From: Orientallactaga sibirica
Taxonomy: Eukaryota > Chordata > Mammalia > Rodentia > Dipodidae
Length of the DNA stretch: 64,000 nucleotides
Assembly: GCA_036365145.1 (NCBI GenBank)
Contig: JAEOAD010000982.1
Location: 8,892,001 to 8,956,000 of the forward strand
Direction of reading: 5' to 3'
In this document: piece by piece, positions 57,183-64,000 of the stretch
How positions within the stretch are numbered: position 1 is the stretch's first letter
How the letters are laid out: each line of letters opens with the position of its first letter
The notes under the pieces: generated by a model
What the model saw: only the letters and a program-made list of their open reading frames with translations
Database searches by the model: none
What the model was told of the DNA's origin: nothing
Made by a program: the position numbers and the translations under genes

Positions 57183-57880
57183 ATATTAATGCTAAATGTT
57201 CACATTCAAGAAATAGATGAACTTTAGGACCTGGAAAATGGTCTAAATTATCTTAGTAGTCAAGTGTTTTGCTTTATAAATTAAGTCACATTACAGATAT
57301 CTCTTCATAAAAACATTAACATGTATGGAAGCCTACAGGCTGAAGTAGGTTCTTGTGTTAAAGTTCTGGAAGAGGTAGCCTGAGAGGTAGGATGAATTGT
57401 GTGGGTGCCCAGTGGGGTGCAAATGTGGTACATGCCACTGTCTGACTACCTAGGAGATGTGCTTGAGGTCAGCTTCTTCACAAATGTAGCTCCTTATAAG
57501 GAAAGCAATCATCGTGTGTGTGTGTGGAAGACCAACACAGGGAGGCTTCACACCCCCATCCATTTGGCTTTTCACTTCCACATAGTATTTCCATACCTAC
57601 TGTCTCGTTATAGTCCCTCGCCATGAAGAAAGTTAATTGCTTTCATACTATCCTATGGGCCTAAACATCTGCTCTTTACTGAAAGAAGTTGGGAACCTCT
57701 GTAGAAGCCCTCCTTAATGAACTTTAGCCTTTCTGTGTCAGAGCTTGTTCATCTATTAAGAGGATCGGGAATAGGTTAGAGGAGCTCTTGTAAGCTTTAA
57801 TGCCCCTGCCTCCTAAAACATAGCATGATTCTTTGTCCTGTGATCAAAGGATGAGGATAAGAATACCATGCTCTGGAGCC
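57183..57880. other. Single-copy non-coding DNA
   Basis: No repeat or exon was recognised. Confidence 0.45.
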
Positions 57881-57884
57881 TTAG

Positions 57885-58170
57885 TTACTCATTCATGCAC
57901 AAATTCATTGAGAAAACATTTCCTAAGCGCCTACTATTCACCAAGCACAGCGGCAAGTTCAAGGAGGAAGCTCACCTCTCACTGCTGGAGAAACAAGGAA
58001 ATAGGCAAGCGCGTAGGCAAGGGGATAGGGACAGGACCAGACAAGGTTTTCAGAGTCCTGGGGGTGCTCAGTGAAGGTGGATGGAAGGAAGTGACTTTGA
58101 AAATGAACCCCCAAAGTCTGACCAATGAACAGGAGGAAGACACAGGCCAGAGGGCTCCAGGCTGAGGGTC
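57885..58170 (+). repeat. L2 LINE fragment
   Basis: 'attcattgagaaaacatttc', 'taagcgcctactattcacca', then 'gaagtgactttgaaaatgaa' and 'agggctccaggctgagggtc' follow the L2 phrase order. Confidence 0.6.
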
Positions 58171-58419
58171 AGGTAAAAGAAAGAATTGGTCTCTAGTCTT
58201 ATTAGATCTTTGTAATATAACGATTCTGGGACCCCACAAGTTTCTTAGTCCAGCTACTATTCCCAGACCCTTCATTACATGCCACAACCAGTATTAGGCC
58301 CTATCAACTGGCTGAGGCTCAAGAGAAGAAAGGATTTCAGTGACATGAAGATCCAGATTTCCATTTTCTACACCCATCTGCTTGCCTGTCTGTGTCTGTT
58401 TCTTTCTGTCTCCTTCCCT

Positions 58420-58446
58420 CTCTCTCTCTCTCTCTCTCTCCCCCCC
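58420..58446. repeat. (CT)n microsatellite
   Basis: CT repeat ending in a C run. Confidence 0.9.
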
Positions 58447-58499
58447 TGACACATACACACACACGGCCATAATAGCATAGGCTGAAGGAATGGGTGACC

Positions 58500-59310
58500 T
58501 CATTTAAACCCGTTTGAAAATGTTGTTTTGTAAAACCCAAACACCAAGTGCTCCCTGCTACCTCTGGAGAAATCCCCACCTCCTCTGCTTGAGAATAATT
58601 CAGCGGCTGCTGGGATGCTCCTCGATTTCAAGAGGCCCCAGCCCACCCTCTGCCCACACTAATCAGCAGTTTGGCTGAGTGGGGAGGACGGGCCTTTGCC
58701 TTCTTTGCAGTGATTAGCTGCCTTCTGGGCCCATCCTCAGGGGCAGAGACTTGCCCTTTGAACCCTCAATCCATGAGCTGCTTCTTATTCTGAGCACATA
58801 AGTAGGCCTTCTAGCACTAGCTCTTACAGCAAGGATGCACAAGGCACCACACTCGGCCACCTAGATTCGGTTGGCTGCTGACCCAGAGCTGGAAGGGGGT
58901 GTCTGCTGGCAGGTTAACAATATGGGGAGGAGGTAGGTACCAGAAGAAAAGGGAAGGAACCTTTCTGGAAGGTGGAAGCTGCATTATGGAAGCTATGCTC
59001 CCATTTGCTTTGCCTGGGTTTCCCTAGGAACAGTGCTGTACCTGGTGGAGACTGAAGGGAAGAACATAGCCCATTCCAGTGGGCCAGTGGCTCTCCAGAG
59101 AAGTAGCTGATGATGCTCCCAGGACTCCTATGGCTGAAAATTATCATGCCCAGGGAGGCCAAAGGAAAGCTTTGACCAATGGCTTCCTTTCCCTTTGCTT
59201 CTATACTGCAACCTGCTTCCTTCTACCTGTACACTGGCCCAGCCCGCATCCCACTCCACCTATTAGCCCTGTTTTCAGAGACAAAGAGACCCTAAAAAAG
59301 GACCTGGGAG
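58500..59310. promoter_or_regulatory. Repeat-free DNA with candidate homeodomain-site cluster
   Basis: No repeat was recognised. The 58600-58740 part carries cactaatcagcag (about 58656) and gtgattagctgcc (about 58710), two TAATC-type cores in opposite orientation, within GC-richer sequence. The regulatory role is inference. Confidence 0.25.
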
Positions 59311-59311
59311 C

Positions 59312-59529
59312 CTTTTTTTTTTTTTTAGGAGAGACAGAGAGACTATTAGCACACAAGGGCCTCAGCCACTGCAATCAAATTACAAACACTTGTGCCACCT
59401 AGTGCACACATACGACCTTGTGCTTGCTTCAACATTGCACGCCTGGCTAACATGGGATCTGGAGAGTCAAACATGGGTCCTTAGATTTTGCAGGCAAGTG
59501 CCTTAACTGCTAAACCATCTTTCCAGCGC
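59312..59529 (-). repeat. tRNA-derived SINE, intermediate long subtype, reversed
   Basis: Diverged copy with a version of the extra block (gaccttgtgcttgcttcaac) and a single 'gatctggagagtcaaac' unit, ending 'aaaccatctttccagcgct'. The flanking 'ctgggagcct' and 'ctgggaacct' suggest an old TSD. Confidence 0.85.
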
Positions 59530-59534
59530 TCTGG

Positions 59535-59940
59535 GAACCTTCCTATTATGACCTGGGGACAGAAGGGTATATGGAAGTAGATTGAGAGGATTCCCTCCAA
59601 TAATACCACTAAAGCTCCTTCAAGATGCACTCAAGGTCAGGGACTCTAGTGAGAAAGGAGACAGAGGAAGACCATGTAGGAGAAAAAAGAAAAGAGAACA
59701 GACAATGGGTTCATAAATTTTCTGAGAAGAATCTGGCCTCCACTTTGACAAGATCTTAGGCTCAAGTAGTCTTTCCTTCCAGCCTCCATATTCACATGCA
59801 CTCTGTGTGGAAGGAAAGATTGTGGGGATTACACTTGCCAAAATTCAGACAGAGGTGAACAGAGAAAACTGTCATTTCTCCCTTAAGGCTTCACCTTGCT
59901 CTGGGGAAGAGGATTGGCCAGGAGCTCTACTCCAGCCTCA
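59535..59940. other. Single-copy non-coding DNA
   Basis: No repeat or exon was recognised. Confidence 0.45.
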
Positions 59941-59944
59941 GCAT

Positions 59945-60112
59945 ACTATTAAGCTGGTTATTTAAACTTCCTATGGGATCAGTTTCCCCATCAACCAAAT
60001 GGGACTGATTCTAGACTGCTTCGGGCAAGGGCATTCTGGGAATTGAGCAGCCATGCATGAGAAGTTCTCTGCAGAGAGTGTGGCACATAGCAAACATTTA
60101 ATGGTTTCAGCT
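59945..60112 (+). repeat. MIR SINE fragment
   Basis: 'ttatttaaacttcctatggg', 'cagtttccccatcaaccaaa', 'gtgtggcacatagcaaacat' in sense MIR order. Confidence 0.65.
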
Positions 60113-61838
60113 CTTGCTGCCTGAGAGAGGAGCAGAGGCTTGTGAGCAGGAAGGCTCTGGAGGAAGTGTCAGGCCTAGATCAGGCTCAGACAGGGATGGA
60201 GGAGTTTTCCAGGAAATGAAACATTGAGAACTGGCACCTGAGTTGAAGGTGTCTGAAAGGAGTGGGTAGAGGGGGCATCCAGAAGGTTTCCCTCTCTCCC
60301 TTGGGTAGAGGGAAACATACAGACAGGCCACCATTTCTGGAAGGGATTTAGTCTCATAGCTGGATAACCCTAGCCCTGCTTAATTGCATACACACAGGAA
60401 GCCCAAAGATGTCAGAAATCATGTTCTGACTTCTGCTAAGTTGTCTGCTTTGGCCATCAAAATTGATCTTGGATGGGTGACTTCCCTGACCATTATCAGT
60501 CCCACCTCAGCTTCCCTTCAGTTTTTCCTCCTCTCTCCCTGAGGCTTTTAGCCACTGTGACACACATGTTGGACCCTTCTGAAGGAGGCTTTAGGTTCAT
60601 GGGGTTTTCACAAGGCTGTGTACCAGTGAAACAAAGATTTATCCTGCTGCCACCGCCTCTTCTCATATTAACAAATATCTATCTGACCAAAGGTTCGTGC
60701 CTTCACTATACTATAGTGTTCAGGAACCTTGTCTCTTATTTAGGATTTCACCTGTGGACCTCAGTAGAGTGACAGCGTGCAAATCAATTGATTGTATGAG
60801 TTAATGAATGGATGAGTCAGTGTATGTGTGGGTATGAATGGTGGATTGAAAGTCTGACATTTTCTAGGCTGAATCAAGGGCCACTCCTCTCATGAAGAAC
60901 CAGACATTTCAGCTGAGGTGAGCCCTCTTACTCTGCTCAAAGGGGATCACTGAGCACCAGCGTACTGAGTCAACTTGTGGTTTCCAGAAGGCATTCTGTG
61001 CATAGGTATAAAGGCCTCTGAGAACGCTCCCTTAGAGGCACTGCAGGGTGCCCTACCAAAGCTGGTTACACGCCATCCCTACCCTTCTCATTCCTGATCC
61101 TCTTTTTTTCCTCCTACCCTTTCCATTTCCCATTCCATTCTCCTATCCCTTTAGTTGCTCTTTCCCTTCCCCTACTCCTTCCTCAGAGCAACGTCTTGTT
61201 CGGTACATCTGACACACTCTGATTGCCTGGAAAGATCAGAGTTGTTCATTTCTTAAAGCTACCTTCCTGCAGTGAGACACTGTTCATTTATTTCTAACGC
61301 CGCAGCCTACTGTACCACCTCTCTTCCTTATGGGGGAGGTTGTATTAGCAATTTGGGGGTGAAGAAGGGAGGGAAAGATGACCATAGGACTCAAGTGTAT
61401 ACAAGGGAGAATGGTTACGTCTAGAATCTGAGTTGCCCCAAGCTTGTTCAATGAAACTGAGGATCATTGAATTATTATTGAGCCTAACCAGACCTCAGGG
61501 CTACATAGATCCCTGAGTTAGACATGGTGCCTGCCTTCTCCATGGTAACGAGGCTAAATATGGACATGTTTCCATGGAGAGCCATAGCGCAGCTACAACC
61601 CTGCTTCCTCCAGGAAGCACACGTGCTAGGCTTCTTTTCCCTCCCATGAAGTCTTTGATACACACCTCAGACATCAAGAACATCTCACTCACCTTTGAGA
61701 CTGTTTCTAGCAAGCATTCTGTTTCTCCATCCCATGAACATCCTCTCCTCTTGGCAGCTAGAGGTTGGACAGATGAGGTGATCAGGAAAGTGATGCTGGA
61801 CCTGGTCATTCATGCACGCCTTTCCAACTTCACATCGC
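60113..61838. other. Single-copy non-coding DNA
   Basis: No repeat family was recognised beyond a pyrimidine-rich stretch at 61078-61190. Frames of about 100 codons overlap on both strands without resemblance to a known family. Confidence 0.45.
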
Positions 61839-61868
61839 TTTGGGGAATGGGTTTTCCCATTCCCCAAA
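61839..61868. other. Perfect 13-bp inverted repeat, TTTT loop
   Basis: TTTGGGGAATGGG (61839-61851) and its exact reverse complement (61856-61868) are separated by TTTT. It can form a DNA cruciform or RNA hairpin about 610 bases upstream of the RAI2 exon. It is not followed by a T run that would suggest polymerase III termination. Confidence 0.85.
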
Positions 61869-62454
61869 ATGTCATTCATTGGAGGGAGCCAGTGAGACGA
61901 CTGTGATGACTCGTGTGTCGACGTGCTGCTCTTTCAACCATCGTACGTCCTGTGGAAGAGTTATTGCAACAGAGTTTACGAAATGCTTTCTGAAGTTGTC
62001 CATGATTTAAAATAATTCCAAAATTAGCAGTACAAAAAATATTCAAATGTGGCAAGGTTTTAATTTTCCTTAAGGGAAAGTAAGTCTATGCACTGCTTAT
62101 GTGAATTTCAACAAGTGAGATCTTCGTACGTTTTAACTTTCTGACATAGCAATGTGGAATGAAACATTGTTTTGGTTGAAGGCTAAAGATATAAGCTGAG
62201 CATTAGGCTTAAAATAGCCTGTTTAACATCATTTGGGTATTTAGAGATTACATCACTTGTGTTTGTAACTTAATCATCTGTTAAATTGGGTCTTTCCAAC
62301 CACAGCTGATCATATGGGTGGGTTCAGGTATGGTAGGAAATATCTATAATGTGAAAGTATACATAGGGAGCTGAGTTGTGCTCCCCTGTTAACTTTTGAT
62401 AAAGACTGTAGAGCTTTTATAAGGCAATTCTAAATTGTCTCTTAAGAAAGATTC
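61869..62454. other. Intron sequence directly upstream of RAI2 exon
   Basis: AT-rich, repeat-free. It presumably includes the branch point; no other feature is recognised. Confidence 0.6.
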
Positions 62455-62477
62455 ATATTGTGTGTTCTGTGTTGTAG
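62455..62477 (+). promoter_or_regulatory. RAI2: Splice acceptor of RAI2 coding exon
   Basis: A T/G-rich tract leads into ttgtag at 62472-62477, just before the exon. The pyrimidine tract is weak because it is interrupted by G residues. The position, 24 bases before the start codon, fits the known gene structure of RAI2, with its CDS in one terminal exon and spliced 5' UTR exons. Confidence 0.75.
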
Positions 62478-62501
62478 GCCAAGTGGCATCAGAGCCAAGT
62501 G
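62478..62501 (+). other. RAI2: 5' untranslated part of RAI2 coding exon
   Basis: Twenty-four bases separate the probable splice acceptor from the ATG. They are in frame with RAI2 and contain no stop, but the known protein begins at the ATG, so they are taken as 5' UTR. The upstream exon to which this one is spliced could not be identified in the window. Confidence 0.75.
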
Positions 62502-64000
62502 ATGGATGACCTGCAGTCCCAGAACCTGTCCATGGACATGAATGACTCCCCTCCCGCCTTGGCCAATAACAGACTGGAAAATGGCATGGCCCAGCTGATC
62601 ACCACTGAAGCCTGGAACATCAATTCCACTGACCTGGTAAAGAAGGCCCTGGTGACTGTGCCGGCCCCATCTATTCTGAACCCCCCGGCTGAGTCCCAGA
62701 GCGGCATGGCTCTGAAGGTGGCGGCCACTGTTCTACAGCCCCTGTGCCTTGGGGAAAGCCCAGTGGTGATGCCCATTCACATGCAAGTGGAGGGGAGCTC
62801 TGCACCGGAGCTCAACTCCAATGGCAATGCCACCTACGTCATGACCACACAGGGCCCGGTGCAGCTGCCTGTGGTGTTGGAGCAGCATGTTTTCCAGCAC
62901 CTCAACTCCCCTCTGGTCCTGCCCCAGGAGGCCCCGTGCTCCTCCAGTTCTATCCACAACAACCTCTTCCAAGGGGCTGAGGACCCTGAGGCCCAGCCTC
63001 AGCTCCTGGACCTGAGGATCCCCAGCCAGCCCCAGGAGTCCACATTGCCCTTTGAAGCTGTGCTGCAGAATTTATTCCCCTCCCAGGGCTCTTTAGGCCC
63101 TCCACCCTGTCAGCCTCCTCCTGGGTATGTCCCAGTGCCTCCACAGCCCTTTAACTCCCCCCTGTCCCCCCTGGTTCCACCAGCCACCCTCTTGGTACCC
63201 TACCCTGTGATCGTTCCCTTGCCAGTGCCAGTTCCTATCCCCATCCCCATCCCAGTGCCTCAGAGTTCTGAATCCAAGTTCAGCCCCAGTTTCCCCAAGC
63301 CGCCACCTTCCTTCAGTCTGCACTCCTTTAAAGGCACCCAGACCCCTCTGGAAAAGGACGAACTGAAGCCCTTAGACATCCTCCGGCCAAAGGAGTACTT
63401 CCAGCTCAGCCGTCACACAGTCATCAAGATGGGGAGTGAGAATGAGGCCCTGGATCTCTCCATGAAGTCAGTGCCCTGGCTCAAGGCTGCTGAAGCCAGC
63501 CCCCCAATCTTCCAAGAGGACGCAGCCCTAGACCTGTCTCTGGCAGCCCATCGGAAGTCTGAGGCTTCCCCCGAGATACCCTATGACAGCAGCAGGTGCA
63601 CAGATGGCCATGGTCACACCATGATGGAGAAACTTCCCAGTAACATGGAAATGCCCTTTGCCCCCAGCACACTGCACGAGGCCTCGGCCATGATGGATAG
63701 TCACATCAGCAGCAGTAATGCCACTGAGATGGTCAGCCATGCCAGCAGTGAGGTCAAGGCTGAAAGTAACATTGAGATTGTAAGTGAGTCCCAAGCAGCT
63801 AAGGTCATTGTCTCAGTGGAAGACGCTGTGCCTACCATCTTCTGTGGTAAGGTCAAAGGCCTCTCAGGTGTGTCCACCAAAAACTTCTCCTTCAAAAGAG
63901 AAGACTCTGTGCTTCAGGGATATGATATCAACAGCCAAGGAGAAGAATCTATGGGAAATGCTGAGCCTCTTAGGAAACCCATCAAAAACCGGAGCATAAA
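62502..64000 (+). CDS. RAI2: Retinoic acid-induced protein 2, coding exon, 3' end cut off by window
   Basis: An uninterrupted frame of 499 codons runs from the ATG to the window edge and matches remembered mammalian RAI2 closely. Human RAI2 is about 530 residues in a single coding exon, so roughly 27 C-terminal codons lie beyond 64000. The start has a strong context (G at -3, G at +4); the frame stays open upstream to the splice site, so the known family start (MDDLQSQNLS) decides it. Seen: a proline-rich tract at residues about 199-253, ending in an alternating Val/Ile-Pro run (232-253), and two ALDLS motifs at residues 316-320 and 342-346. Known for the family: these PxDLS-type motifs bind the corepressors CtBP1/CtBP2, and RAI2 is a nuclear co-regulator that drives CtBP assembly and acts as a metastasis suppressor. 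No transmembrane segment or signal peptide is seen. There is no frameshift or premature stop, so the gene looks intact. Short overlapping frames on either strand here are shadows. Confidence 0.97.
   Translation, partial: MDDLQSQNLSMDMNDSPPALANNRLENGMAQLITTEAWNINSTDLVKKALVTVPAPSILNPPAESQSGMALKVAATVLQPLCLGESPVVMPIHMQVEGSSAPELNSNGNATYVMTTQGPVQLPVVLEQHVFQHLNSPLVLPQEAPCSSSSIHNNLFQGAEDPEAQPQLLDLRIPSQPQESTLPFEAVLQNLFPSQGSLGPPPCQPPPGYVPVPPQPFNSPLSPLVPPATLLVPYPVIVPLPVPVPIPIPIPVPQSSESKFSPSFPKPPPSFSLHSFKGTQTPLEKDELKPLDILRPKEYFQLSRHTVIKMGSENEALDLSMKSVPWLKAAEASPPIFQEDAALDLSLAAHRKSEASPEIPYDSSRCTDGHGHTMMEKLPSNMEMPFAPSTLHEASAMMDSHISSSNATEMVSHASSEVKAESNIEIVSESQAAKVIVSVEDAVPTIFCGKVKGLSGVSTKNFSFKREDSVLQGYDINSQGEESMGNAEPLRKPIKNRSI

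Noticed and set aside
62744..62980. Frame overlapping RAI2 in another phase, with others on the reverse strand at 62489-63895
   Set aside because: They are shadows of the 499-codon RAI2 frame, which has clear family identity.

Overview
The window is mammalian nuclear DNA, almost certainly from a rodent X chromosome. It holds one recognisable protein-coding exon, at the extreme right end (exon from 62478, start codon at 62502). The exon reads off the right edge and encodes retinoic acid-induced protein 2 (RAI2). The rest, about 62 kb, is the non-coding sequence upstream of that exon: 5' intron and possibly 5' flank. It is packed with retroelements. No other exon is supported, and there is no CpG-island-like promoter.

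The repeats point to a rodent. B1 (7SL-derived) and B4 (ID-B1 composite) SINEs are frequent. The dominant SINE is a tRNA-derived family whose head resembles rodent ID/B2 promoters, followed by a long body and a (CT)n/(AAATAA)n tail. From memory this combination fits jerboas (Dipodidae) best. The genus is inference; the rodent call is firm. Beneath the young SINEs lies an older layer: MIR, L2, old L1, MER20, and MaLR/ERVL LTRs. This is the usual content of a eutherian intron.

Layout. 1-8450: unique DNA with scattered SINEs and one MaLR-like LTR. 8450-10200: a reversed L1 3' end carrying a B1. 10850-11580: repeat-free, CpG-retaining block, a candidate conserved enhancer. 11600-15400: mostly unique. 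15400-25320: dense nested SINEs, LTRs and old L1. 25330-31060: unique DNA, a duplicated ETS/CRE motif cluster (28264-28366), an LTR and a B1 pair. 31065-31655: ERVK-like solo LTR beside a MER20. 32590-33360: old L2. 33600-37380: mainly unique. 37400-45015: the densest repeat zone, including an LTR inserted in a SINE and an unexplained block of about 740 bp inside another LTR. 45000-62477: mostly unique, with SINEs, MIRs, an L2 piece and a DNA transposon. 62478-64000: RAI2 coding exon.

I found no bacterial-type system, CRISPR array, RNA gene or novel multi-gene system. The best leads are regulatory or genome-evolution observations: the ETS-CRE duplication, the retrocopy-like insert, the repeat-free enhancer candidate, a perfect hairpin near the RAI2 exon, and subfamily structure in the tRNA-derived SINE. 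Repeat family names come from recollection of consensus sequences, and edges are approximate unless a target-site duplication (TSD) is given.
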